Part shown: positions 10,418 through 22,290 of the stretch, one piece after another
How positions within the stretch are numbered: the first letter of the stretch is position 1
Layout of the letters: each line of letters begins with the position of its first letter
Assembly (NCBI GenBank): GCA_024734555.1
Contig: JANPWX010000336.1
Span: forward strand, 806,001 to 870,000
Length of the DNA: 64,000 nt
Reading direction: 5' to 3'
DNA from: Trochalopteron elliotii
Lineage: Eukaryota > Chordata > Aves > Passeriformes > Leiothrichidae
The notes under the pieces: model-generated
What the model was told of the DNA's origin: nothing
Database searches by the model: none
What the model saw: only the letters and a program-made list of their open reading frames with translations
Program-made: the position numbers and the translations under genes

Positions 10418-12599
10418 GAGAGAAAAAGAAGCCAGAAATGTTGCAGGCACCCTTCCCTAAATAAAGTTTCTTCAGAGGTTATTGCCTGAGGACATGGGAA
10501 AAGTGCCTTCCTGCCTCCCTGGTGCAGATACTTCTCCCCCCGGGTCACCAGCTCACACCCCAGCTGCTCCCTGATAAACCCTGTCAAACACAGCAGCTCA
10601 CCTTCCTCTTTGCATGAGACACCAGAGAAAGGGGATCCAAAGCATCCCTGTGCTTTTGTTGTCAGTGCCAAAATGCAGAGCTTTCATTTTTAAACTGTAA
10701 TCAAACAAACATGAAAGTCAATGGTTTCCCACAGACCTTGTCAAACACAAGGATGCTGCTCTTGATGAAGTAAAGGCAAAGAAACTGTGACCTGCACTTG
10801 TAAGAACACTAAGCAAGCAAAAAAGAAAAATGTAATTGATTTCTGATGGGTAACTACTACACTCAGGCCAGTTTGTTTTCTCCCTGGGGAATGCCTCTTC
10901 ATAGATGAAATAAAAAAAAAAAACCAAACCAAAACCAAAAACCCACGTTATTTTAATCCTTGCAGGAGTATTATTGCAGGGAAAGGAATAAACTCCAAGC
11001 AGCATGGATTTTCAGCATCCCAACAAAAGCACAAGTTACTTAAAAAATTAGAATGAATGCAGGAAGATTTGCTGGAGTAGCCCTGAGCCAAGCCTGCATG
11101 GCCAGAGCCACCTTCCCTATCCCACAGCTCCAGGACCCTACACAGGCTCCACCTTCCTGGCACATGGCCAGATGTCTTTCATCAAATAACACTCCCTGAG
11201 AGATAAAATCATACTCCCTACCAGACTCAGCATCTCTGAGCAAATAAGACACTACTCGGTGTATTTCTGTCGAAACTGGAGTTGTGTTGTCAGACACTTC
11301 ACACGGAGTGTTCCTATCTGATCTGGCTTTCAGAGTCAGTGGATTTGGTTTCAGAAAGAAATTTGAGCTCCAGTTTCAGGGAAAGACCCTTAGACATGGC
11401 ACTCCCTTCTTCCTGCTTCACCAGCCCCTGGGAGCAAGGCTTTATGGTTCCCTCTGAAAAATGACATTTTCTGTCAGAGAAACCAGCACAGCTTCTCATC
11501 CCAGCTCTTACATGCTTATAAATCACAGCTCTGCTGTTAAAATAGAAAAGAACAAACCCAAACCAAAAAGCACAAAGGTTTCTCTGGTCCCCTCCCAGTA
11601 CAAACACCGTCGTGCAACACCCACCCAGCAAAATTCAGCAAGGTCCATCTATTTACAGCTCAAAGGAAAAAGAACCAAAACAACCAAACCCAAATTGGGA
11701 TTTGCCAAAGATGGTAATAAGGGAAATGCCATGGCCTGCCCTGAATAAGCCTTCTATAAATATAAAATAATGAAGTTACCGTGTTATTTCTTGGTCAGAA
11801 TTTCTTCATTCCAGAGAATTTCTTAAGCTAGGTTGGAAGAAAGAAGTTATGAAGACTAAACAAAAATCATTAAAATACCTCAGCAATTGATTTACTAATG
11901 ATTTTGCAAGTTTCCTTATTAGAAATTTATTTTGATCAAATCCTGTTCCTGCTAAATTCAGGGACTGATCTTGGTGAACTAAATATACACAGGATTTTAT
12001 TAAAACTAACATTGCTTCCTTCGTGTGGCAATAGGAGCCTACAAAAGGCAGTGGGTGTGCCAAATGGTGGAATAATGGCAAGGACACCACAGCTGATGGC
12101 ATGAGAGGCCAGCAGCATCCTTTACATGCCAGCTTCAGCCAGTCTGCCCTTATGCCACACCATCATTTTCACCTGATGCCTCTCTGCAGGGATTGCCTTC
12201 CTCCCATGCACACAGCCCTGCAGGGAACAGGAAATACCAAAACACTCTTGTCTTCCCTGGTGCTGCTCTCCAGGATTTCTCTCACCACTGGAAATATTTT
12301 GGCCAAAGTCTTGTTTTTAAACTGGTGCCTGAGAGAAAGGCTCAAATGGAAACATTATCCTGTGGAAAAAGTGTAGGAGAGGAAGATACCATGAATAGCA
12401 GAGTGCAACAAAGAGGAACTATTTGCACATAAAAGGGGTTATCAAAGTTGCCGTTCAAGTTGTGTTAATCAACAGGTTCAGATAAGACTAAGTCCTTCTC
12501 ACGGGACAGGCTCCATCAGACCTTCCAATTTAAATAACCTTGTTTATAACTCCTTTTCATCGCCATACAAAGACTCCATTTTCTCCCTTTCTTGCTCTC
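10418..12599. other. Unique DNA with A-rich tracts
   Basis: No gene is seen. An A/C-rich tract lies at about 10909-10945. Open frames of 60-105 codons occur in most frames on both strands, none with recognisable protein character. Confidence 0.5.
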
Positions 12600-13120
12600 C
12601 CCTCTCTCTTTGTTGGTGCTGTTTACTCCCAAGTCTGTCTCTGAACTCTCTGTCTAATTAGCTCTTGATAGATCTGCTGCCCTGTTTCCACAAACATTTA
12701 ATTCTGCCGTCAGTCCCATTTACATTACAGCATGTTGCATTGTCTTTTACCAACCTAATTTTGTTTGAGCGAATGTAAATCCCATTAAGCAGTCACTATA
12801 TACCTATTAGACTGTGGCATACAAACTCAAAACCCCTCCTCATTTATAAGAGCAAACATAAGGCCCAATTCATAAAGGATTTCTAGGACATTGCAATTTG
12901 TGCTTTCTCACAAACCACAGAAAATTCTTAAAGGCTGCAAAACTCTTTTCTTCAAGGTAATATTGTTGAACTGCCCAAAACTCGACATGTTCCAGCCACT
13001 GCATACCAACAATAATGCTTTTATAATTCTAATGAGTCCCCAGGAAGTGCTCACTAATTAGAGCAGTGATTTAAAGTTGTCATTACGAGTTGTTCTACGT
13101 CTACAGTGGATTTCACTTCA
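12600..13120. promoter_or_regulatory. Candidate conserved noncoding element
   Basis: Repeat-free block with two TAATTA homeodomain cores (12655-12660 and 13055-13060), a third TAATGAG-type site near 13031, an octamer-like AATGTAAAT near 12772 and scattered CpGs (GCCGTC, GAGCGAATG, CTCGACATG, TTACGAG, CTACGTC). No reading frame of interest crosses it. Confidence 0.35.
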
Positions 13121-13889
13121 TTTTTTTTGTTTGAGAAGAATACTTGGGTAAAGTGTCCAACTGTAACAAAACAAACTCTGACACATCCCTCTTTTTCCAA
13201 AGCTACTACATGAGGAAAGTCTGCATGAAACTCATGGAGGCGATCAATGAGGTTTTGAAACTTCCCCTGGAGTGAACTTTGACTCCAAATACAATCTTCA
13301 TTTTGCCAAAAAGCCTTAACAGCTCAGATGGAGTCAACTCTTGCCTGAGTTTTTCCTCAGGAAATCTTCCCAGCTCACACAGGGCAACCCAGGACATTCC
13401 CAAAGTGTCAAGCCCAGCGTGGTCATTCCCATTTCAGGCCAAAACAGCAGCAATATTTTGAAATGTGTCAGAACCCACCACCTGTATGACCTCCAGCTGC
13501 CTGATCAGTTCTCCCTGCCAGTCTAAGACAGCACTGAGGGAATGAGAGCTCTTTTTAGAATCACATAGATGCTTGGTGCTGGATACTGGCAGCAACCTGG
13601 AGCCTCAAATTACACCAATTCATGGAGTGCTCAAGTGCAAAGCCCAAACAGCAACACTTCTCCTGCCAGAGTAGTCTGGGAAAATTGTTTCCTTCAGTGG
13701 ACACTCTCCTCACACTGCAGCAAAACCTCCAAGTCAAAACTCAGAGGCAGCAAGAGATAAAAATACTTGCATAGATAATAACTAACAGGCACTAGGAAAT
13801 TCAAAGCACCAGAAAACAACCCACTCTTCAAAATGAAGTAAACTTTTCCTTAGACACTGAATGGATATTCCATTACTCATCCACTTGTC
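13121..13889. other. Unique DNA, nothing identified
   Basis: No gene, RNA gene or recognised repeat. Overlapping short open frames only. Confidence 0.5.
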
Positions 13890-14150
13890 CACTTGGTCCT
13901 GTCATGTACTCATTTAGTTGCGAGGTTCTTATCAACCATAATGCCTTATCTTATCAAGCACAGCTCCTTTACTGAATAAAAGCTTAGGACGAGGGCTTTC
14001 ACAATCTCTGCCATTACACAGATGATCTGAAAGGATGAAACAATTACTAGCATGCCAGTAAGCACACAGAAGTGTACCCATTTGCTAATAATTTTGCCTA
14101 TGGCTTGTATGCAGTCAGAAGTACTATCTGTAATTACACCAAATGGAATA
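13890..14150. promoter_or_regulatory. Candidate conserved noncoding element
   Basis: Unique block with paired CTTATC/GATAAG-type (GATA) words at about 13928-13956, TGCTAATAATTTTG near 14083 and two CpGs. Suggestive of a regulatory element; no direct proof. Confidence 0.25.
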
Positions 14151-14579
14151 TATAGTTTTCAGTGTAGTTAAAATTTTTAATTTCAACATTATAAATAATC
14201 ACACAAGCTCAACTAGAAGTAAGTATGTCCATACTTACTTCACCCATAACCTAATTTTGAAGCCAAGAGCAAACACAAAAGGCAGAAAACACCACCAGGT
14301 GTATGGTTCAAACCTGCCTTTCTGTGGCAGAGTACAGGTTTCTCTGCCACATAAGCTTTAATTTTAAATAATGGCCTGACCTGAAGCTGCAGCTCACATT
14401 CCATGGATCTAGCTGATCAGCACTTCCCCACTGGGAAACAGGAGTGAAAAGGAAACACCAAATGGGAGGGAAGGTCACTGCATGTGCAGGATTCCTAGGT
14501 GAATCAGACCTGGCTCTCCCAGCCCTCATGGTCACCTGCTCTGCCTGGGAACAACCAATTACTTCTTAATTCCTACCTG

Positions 14580-14800
14580 GGGTTGCCAACTCTCCTCCCT
14601 GTGCTGAGGCCACGGCCGATTGCCATCCTCTGCTGCACAAAGGTCCTCATCTGCTAAATGAAATACCAGGACACTAGAGCACATCAATGTCAGTCCCAAT
14701 GCTAATCGAGCCTTAATGTCCAAACAGGCTGGTGATTGGCACTAATTTGTTAATGATAGATTACCAAATCCCTTGGGATGCTGAATCAGTGTGATGTACT
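14580..14800. promoter_or_regulatory. Candidate conserved noncoding element
   Basis: Unique block with GCTAATCGAG at 14701, GATTGGC (inverted CCAAT) near 14733, and CACTAATTTGTTAATGATAG near 14740. CpGs sit at ACGGCCGATT near 14613. The homeodomain-site spacing and absence of repeats fit an enhancer. Confidence 0.3.
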
Positions 14801-16499
14801 TTGCTGTGTTACTACAGCACAAAGTCTTTCAAAGGTTACCTGACGCTGACACAGCCTTCAGAAATGTTATCCTTCAGAGACACTTGGTCAGTCAAGTAAT
14901 ACACACAACGCAGAGTACACTGGAAATCTTACAGATTTATTCCAGTGCCTCCAAAAACAAACTTAAAAACCACTTTTACATGTCACCTGCAAGTGACTCC
15001 AGTGCAAATGAAATGTGACGCAGTGGTCTCACATGCAGAGCTGCACATTCCACATTCCATGAAAATGAAAGCCTACAACTTCCATGGCAGTTCTGCAGAG
15101 GCATTTAATATACAGACCAGAGAGATGCCTTGAGTCTGCTTTGCCTCCTGGACATAGGAACTTTAATACTGATTTTGTTTAAAACTGAATTCAGCTATGG
15201 CTATCTGCTTCCATTAATACTAAATGAAGAATTTCATTATATGTTTAGGCAGCTTTCTCCACTAAACCTAATGAAATTCTCACCTTTGGGGGCAAACCCT
15301 GATGAAAACAGCAGATAATATTGTAAGAAAAATCCAAAGCAAAGCCTTTACCTTAGTTCTAATTTGGAAAATAAGTGAACTTGAATGGTTCTTCAGCCTA
15401 TCTTTTGTTATCATTAACCTCTAAAACAGCACAAAATTTCTATAAATAACACCAGCTAGCTGGAATTCTGCAAGATGGGACTAGGATCAAGACACTGTCC
15501 CTGTCATTCCCTGCATATTGTGAGCATCATGTTGTACACAGACATCCACATGTTCCTTGCTCCAAGACAAACCAAGCTGCTCTCCAGGCACAGACAGTGA
15601 AAGTTTACTGACAGAAAAGACCAGGGATAAGGCAAGTGGATGACTTCCCAGTGCTCCCCTGGCAGGGTGATGTTTCCTCCCTCCTAGTTCCTGGTTGGTT
15701 ACCTCTCAACAATCCAAGACCATTGTTCCTGTGACAAATCGTATCTTTAAACACAAACGTCCAATTTTTCTGGTCTAATACCTTGGCATCAATAAGAGCT
15801 CATAACTAATCCCATCACCTCTTCTTGGACTCTGTATCTGATGTTTTAAACCAAAACACATTTTAAAGGTTTTCTGCACAGCAGTTTGCAGCAAAGTCAG
15901 TGAAGTTCTGATAGAACAGCAAGAAATTATGGAAAAACTGTTTTATTTTTATTGGGACCATACCTTAAAATACTAAGGTTTTGATCTCAGAAATGTGTTT
16001 CATCTGTCAACAAACATAGCTTTCAGCTTTCCACCTCAGACCTTTCCTGCCTGCATTCTAGAAAAAATTTGGTTTTTTCTTTTCTCTCCAAAAGCATTGA
16101 AAGTTTTACTTCATCCTCACTATCATCTACACATAGTTTATACTGTCACCATATCCTGTCTCTCGACCATGTATTATTTTTTTCTTTTTACTAAGTATTA
16201 AAGATACACCTTTCAAAACAGCCACCTTTCAGTGATCCCCCATTGCCTCGCTTTCAAGAGATTCATGCTACATGTGTGTGTTCTGCCTCTTTGTGTTTTC
16301 AAATCCACATTTGTGCAGATGCAGAGTAGAGGACACTGCAAGGAGAGCACCACGCTCTGCAGGCTGCACATGTGCACACTCCACGACCAGAAACAAACTC
16401 TTTGGTCACGCTCACGCAGCTGAAAGAGAGAGGTCAGCAAGTGAACAGCCAGAAGGGCATGGTGGGGTGCTAAGTCTTGGAAACCTCTTTGAGGCAGTC
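14801..16499. other. Unique DNA, nothing identified
   Basis: No gene or mobile element recognised. The small frames at 14945-15318 and 16232-16505 are chance-like. Confidence 0.5.
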
Positions 16500-16850
16500 T
16501 TTTAGCAGATTGATTTTCATGTGCCTCCAGGCTGACACGAAGCCACGCGTGAGAACCCCTCTCGGTTACCCAGTGAACTGGGTCATGTGTGACAGTATTA
16601 GTTAGATGGTCCTTGGATGTGACAGCAGAGAGGGAACCAGCTGTCCAAGGCTAATGTGCCATCTGTGCCTAAAATATTCTGCCAATTGTGTTGGCAGAAC
16701 ATAAAAAGTGTGTCCCTTTATCGGGCTATAAATCACAGGCAGGTCTTGCACGTTGTCAATTAAACACTGATCTATTGAGTGGCCCGGATGCTGCTTTGAC
16801 TTCCAGCCTTTTGAGTAGCAGTATGACCACTATGGAGATCATTAGCTACA
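16500..16850. promoter_or_regulatory. Candidate conserved noncoding element
   Basis: Repeat-free block with several CpGs (ACGAAGCC, CACGCGTG, CTCTCGG, TATCGGG, GCACGTTG, CCCGGATG) in CpG-poor surroundings, two TGTGACAG (MEIS-type) words near 16587 and 16617, and GTCAATTAAAC near 16755. It looks constrained rather than neutral. Confidence 0.35.
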
Positions 16851-18050
16851 AACTGAAAGCCCCAAAAGAGCCTGAACAACTCCCCAAGTGGCAGTTCCAC
16901 AGTTTACTGACACACAGGAAACTCTTCAGCAGTTCCATTTGTATTGTGTTTAACTACCTGGGACAAGGCAAAAAAAAGCACTCACAGCAAAACAAATTAT
17001 AATAGATTTCATTATGGTATTTGTCTTACTTCTGAGAGACTGGGTTGAGTGATGAGAGAGAGATGATTTCTCATCTCTTTAGTTTAGGATCAAAGGCAGA
17101 GACTCACATCCTGCCTTCTCACTTGTTCTGGTGGAACAGCAGGGGCTGAGCTGGCTGGACTCAGCTCCTAGATCCAGGAACAGAGCTCACAGGCTCCATC
17201 ACATTCTTCCACCAGTCCTTAGTCCATGCAGGCCAGCACACAGGTTAGACAGCCCCATGGAGCAAGAGGACAAGCACCATCACCAGCTGCTGAAAGCATC
17301 ATTAGACAGCAGCCCAGCCTCTGCCTGGAGTCCAGGTACAGCTGGAGCAGATGCCTACAGAGAACCAAGAGTATGGTATGCACAAACACCTCTCCCTCCA
17401 CAGCAGCCTCCCAACAAATCCCACCCTCTGGAGCCAGATGTGTGTTTGCAGGTGTCTTTCATTGCCATGTCAGGGTGTGTGATCACCGCCTTCCACCCAG
17501 TTCTAGGGCAGAAATGTAAGATCTGTAACATGATGCACAGATCTTTCAGAACAGACAAATGCTGTACCCATGGAATCACCTAGAATGCCACTGCAAAAAA
17601 AAAAGGAAGACTGAACACTGAAATCAGTTTCTAGAAGAGAATTCTATTATTTATTTATTCTACTAATAAACAGCTGCTGACTGGAGTAAAGGAACAAGAC
17701 ACTGCTACGTTTTCAATTGCCATGCATGGTACTTTAGACAGATAACCAAACAACACTTTAATCGAGAATGAACTGCATTTTATGGCATTCTCCTTGCAAT
17801 TAACAGTGCCACAAAATGTAGGACAAAACCCTAATCCTTAAATTTGAAGTATGAATATCTGACTGGTTAGCCAACCTGTCTTTTTTCCTTTATTTTTGGT
17901 TTAATTTGCTGATAGTACAGTGTCATCTTTCCCCTTTTAAATAAGAACACCACAAAGGAGTTCAAAAGTAAGTTTGCTGTACTACTTAAGTTTGTCTTTT
18001 AACAGCAAGAAATAGTTTGATAGTTTGGTGCATTTTGTGTAACTGGTTCC
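16851..18050. other. Unique DNA, no supported gene
   Basis: The longest open frame is 150 codons at 17131-17583. It starts at GTG, has low-complexity composition and overlaps several frames on both strands, so I do not treat it as a gene. Confidence 0.5.
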
Positions 18051-18330
18051 CTAATCCTTGTTGTCTTTCTGCACACAGCAGTGAGAAGTGATCGAACTCA
18101 AACACAGGCATTTTCCTCTAGATCTGTGGAAGCCAAACAACTCTACTGCAGATTATTGCAAGATACCACTTTGATGGTGCTTTGCCATGAGCTACTGCTA
18201 AAGGGAAGTAACATCAGTAGCTGGCAGAAGCTTCAGTATCTCTTGAGAGAAGCAATTTGGCTTACATCAAAATAAATACAATATGCTAAATGCTTAAAAA
18301 AAATACAACAAAATTTTCAGGTACAATAAA
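18051..18330 (+). other. Candidate terminal exon with a 64-codon open frame
   Basis: Several signals line up in order. A branch-point-like CCTAATCC lies at 18050, followed by a pyrimidine-rich tract to 18072 and a tandem (NAGNAG) acceptor, CACAGCAG, with AG ends at 18078 and 18081. An open frame then runs to a TAA at 18273-18275, and AATAAA occurs at 18271-18276 and 18325-18330. The frame reads about 64 residues, with two leucine-rich, helix-like stretches (residues about 18-40 and 48-60) and an LxxLL-type word (LQYLL) near residue 53. There is no ATG near its start, so it would need an upstream exon. I do not recognise the protein. It may be a noncoding exon or chance. Confidence 0.15.
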
Positions 18331-21300
18331 CACCTGTTGATTCTGATCACTTTTTTTTGGGGAATTGAATCACCACAGACCAGGCAGTTTCTGTTGCCCA
18401 AGCAAAAGGAAAAACCCCTCAAGTTTACAACTTGAACCACATTCTGCATCACCTGCACAGGGACATACAAACTCCTGTAGGGAGCTGGGCTTTCATGGGG
18501 CAAGAAGGTGGAGCTGGGGGAAGAACTCTGGAGAGACAACTTCCACCATCTAATCTCAAATTTTCACAACAGATACATAAATGCACTTTTTGTCATTTTG
18601 GTGAGAAAAAGAAAAGACAAGAGGAAGATTCCTTCAAAGCCCCTTTCCAGCTCAAGTGCATCTGCATTCACCTGCATATTAAATTCAAAAGTCTGAATGA
18701 AGGGGTTTGGTTTCTTTTCTTCCCTAGAAATTATTGCACCAATATCTGTGAACATTTTCCAGTACTTGTACTGCAAGAGAAATAAGAACACAAAATCATT
18801 ATTGCACTTAACTGGTGCTTTTCAAAAGCATCATCACCACTAGGAAAAGAAGCAAGGCTAATTTTCCAGGTACCATTGCATTCATAATTCACTGTCATCC
18901 TCCACTGTCTGTGTGAAGAAGACAGTGCTTTGTAGCCTGTGTGAAACCCTCTTCTGCAAAATAAGTTATTTTCATTGAGTTAACAATTCCTAAGGATTTT
19001 TACTAAGTATTTCTAAATTGTAGGGCCACAAAAGAAAAATAAAAAAAAGAAAAAGAAAACAAACCAGCCAAACCAACCCAACCCCTAAAACTCTCGGTCA
19101 CAGACTTGAGATAAAGAGCAGGAAATTCAGTAAACAACAATTCTTGAGAAGATTTTCTTACCAAAAGGTAAGACCAAGGGAAAGTCAGAGACATGAGCAC
19201 AACAAAATAAAATCTATTAACTAGTGGTGGACAGGTCCTACTATTTTTCTTTAATTTTTCTTCTTTACACCTGTGCTTGAGCTCTTCTCATCAAAACCAC
19301 AATATGTGTTGGACTGGGCAGTAAGCTATTTAACAAGCAGTTTTAATCCATCTTTCTGTCTTCCTGTGCTTATTCTGACAGCTTCCTCTTTCTCACAGAC
19401 CTAACTCCTAGTTCTTTTGCCAGCTAATAATACAATTGCAAAAATGAAATGGGAGGATTGGGATTAGGGATGAGTTTACAAAAGGTAAAATCCATATTTT
19501 GTTGCCTTGCAACACCTACTGCCAAAAATCACTCCAGAGCAGGACATCACCATGCTGTCTGGTATTCCCTACCTCGGCCAAACGCAGGGAAATCCATGAG
19601 AACATCATCTGCTGGCAAACACAAAGTCTTTAACTGAGAATTAAACATTATGGAATACTTCAGAGGCTGCTGAGAGGTCATCATCATTATCTTCAGTGTG
19701 CCAGGAGGTGGAAGAAACTGGATTTAGCCTGAAGAGGAACTATTTTTAAAGGTTCTGTAACATGAAGTTGACGTCTACTTTCTGGTTTTTCATGTGCTAA
19801 GAGAAGGAAAAAGGGGCACATTCATATCTGGCTTTTCTAACACTGAAGCAGAAGCTGTGGTGGGCATTAATCCTGGATAGCTTTGTTCTACTTCAGAAAT
19901 AAATAGATATGCATGTAATTTTTACACAGAAAATACATTTACCCATAGAAAACAAAAACACTAGCATTACTAGTTTTAACAGAGGATGGCATTGAAAAGA
20001 ATTCTGATTATAGTTATTAACAGCATTAATCACTGAAATGGAAACAGTCACCAAAACAGCTAAGCTAGAGATACTGAAAGCCATTAAAGTAAATGTTTTT
20101 CTGAAAAAGGTGATCATTTCAACTGAGCAGATCTCACTTGAGAATAGTCAATAACCCCAGGGAGGTGTCTGCATTACTATGAATGGCACCTCTTTGCTTT
20201 ATACCCAGTAGGCACACTAATTTCTAACAAAACATTGTCTTGAAGGGCTGAATTATTTATCTGCCAGGAGTCTCGAGTGCATCAGATAACACTGCATGCT
20301 TGTTTCAGTCATTCAAGCTCAACTCCAGTATTTAAGGAAATCAAAACTACATGCCCAGATGATTTTGCAATGAATGGGGTAAGAGGAAGAAACCAACTGC
20401 TCCTTGGGAAGAACCTTCACTTGACCAAATTAAAAACAATGTTAGATTCATCTACTATAAAGCACTGTTTCTGTGGAAAAACTTCTTTCAGAAGCAGAGA
20501 CAAATGGCAGCTGGGCACTGGGTTCCCACTGATACTTGAGCCTAATTCTCAGCAGGGCATATGGAAATCTCCCATATGACTTTTTCCACTGGACTGCCAA
20601 ATATTCCTTTTGTGTTCATTTTCAGATGAGCACATGGTTCTTGAATTTACTACAACCAAAAACCACACAACGTGGAAGGGAAGAGGCCATGACAGACAGT
20701 TCACAATCCCAGTTGGCTGGAAATGCTATAAATGTGCACCTTTGCTTTTGTCAGCCATGAATAACCAACAGGATCTGCCTAAAAAAAGGGGAAGCATTCA
20801 CTTCTTATTTTCACGTGCTCTGCAGGATCCTGGGTGATTTCTCTGGAGAAATCTCAGATTGTGGCTGATGATTTCCAGCTATGTGAGGTGCTGCTTGAGA
20901 CCCAGCAATGATGACCCTGCATTATTAACAGATCACACCCCCAACAATATCTATACCCAATCTCTTGCAAGCCACCAGGATGAAGAGTGGGCTGCAGGAA
21001 CACCCAACTCAGGCACCAGTGAGCAGGGTTAGCTGACAGACATTTGGTGCTGTGTGAGGAGGAGATCAGGCAGTATTTGGGTAATCCCTTAGCTTCCCCC
21101 AGGGGTTGTGCTGATCTTCAGTCAAGCTAGCTTTATTTACAGTAGTTTCTTTACACACAACGTAACCCTTTGTTCCTGGCCCCACAATTTCACTACAGTA
21201 GGTCCTGGATTAGATCAGCCTGGTTGCTACTGGCATTTGATTTACAGAAAACAGCTTTTCTCCTATGCACTCACGGCCTCTGCACCTTTTATCCACATCA

Positions 21301-22139
21301 GCTGCTGGAGCCAGTTGGGGGATGCCTTTTCATCAGCAAATTGTTTCACCTAAGCAGCAGCTTCAAAAAGCGGGTTAATTTGCACTCTTCAAACATAATC
21401 ACTTTAAAAAAGGAAAGGACTCATTACTTTAGTGATGTTTCCTGGTCCATTGAACCATTGTTGGAAACTCTGTCAGTAAACAAATTACATCTAACACTGC
21501 CCTTCTGCTAAACAGATCTCCTGAGAATATCTTGTTATGCATAATGCTTTCTTTCACGCCTCTGTATCTGGCAGAAGAACACAAGTATCTCTCTACAAAT
21601 GCTGAATACTTTCCTCCCATATTTTCTATCAAAATAAAAAAAAAGGAGTAAATAAAGCAGGGAATAACTAAGCTCAATACTGTAACTTGCCTTTCAAGTG
21701 CCATAATCAAAGAAAATGATTTTTTCCTATAGTAGCAGCCACTTCTGCTACTTAAACCCACACAGAGAAAAAGGATCAATCTTCAGAAAGCACAGAGGAT
21801 CCCCTGCCTACAAAACAAATAGAGCACATACTTTGCAGATATCTCCACATTTGGGTGTTGCAGTATTTGTGACTATTCATAGACTAACGAGGTCCAACCA
21901 CCAGGTTTACCTGAGGAGGAAGCTAAACCCCAACATTATGGGCAATTTTCCTGTTAACTGACAGGAGACAGATTTGTTTCTGGGAAGTCACTGCTGCAAT
22001 GCTCTTTGAATATGATTTTAAAAGGACAGATAGAACTTGCAAAACATACTGAAAGCCTCGCTGGCAAAATAATAATTCTTGTGAATTAAATCCACCATTA
22101 AATTGAAGGTTTCCCCTCCCCCAGTAAGCTCTTTGCACA
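18331..22139. other. Unique DNA with A-rich tracts
   Basis: No gene is called. An A-rich tract lies at about 19026-19072. Open frames of 60-117 codons occur on both strands with no recognisable protein features. Confidence 0.5.
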
Positions 22140-22290
22140 CCTCGAGAGTTCTTCAAAAATTATTGAATTTGCATACTTCTGTATCAAAATTATAGCAATT
22201 AGTGAGAATTATAATGGACAAACAGTTTGCTTTGACTCCAGTGGACTTAGACCATTGCTGCAGTTATGGTAATTTATAACAGATTATCCC
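22140..22290. promoter_or_regulatory. Possible small conserved noncoding element
   Basis: AT-rich but complex sequence with AGCAATTAGTGAGAATTATA near 22193, a TGCAGTTATGGTAATTTATA stretch near 22258 and a TTATCCCACG site near 22284. Motif-based guess only. Confidence 0.15.

Noticed and set aside
17131..17583. 150-codon plus-strand open frame
   Set aside because: It starts at GTG, has low-information composition and competes with open frames on both strands. No domain or splice structure was seen.
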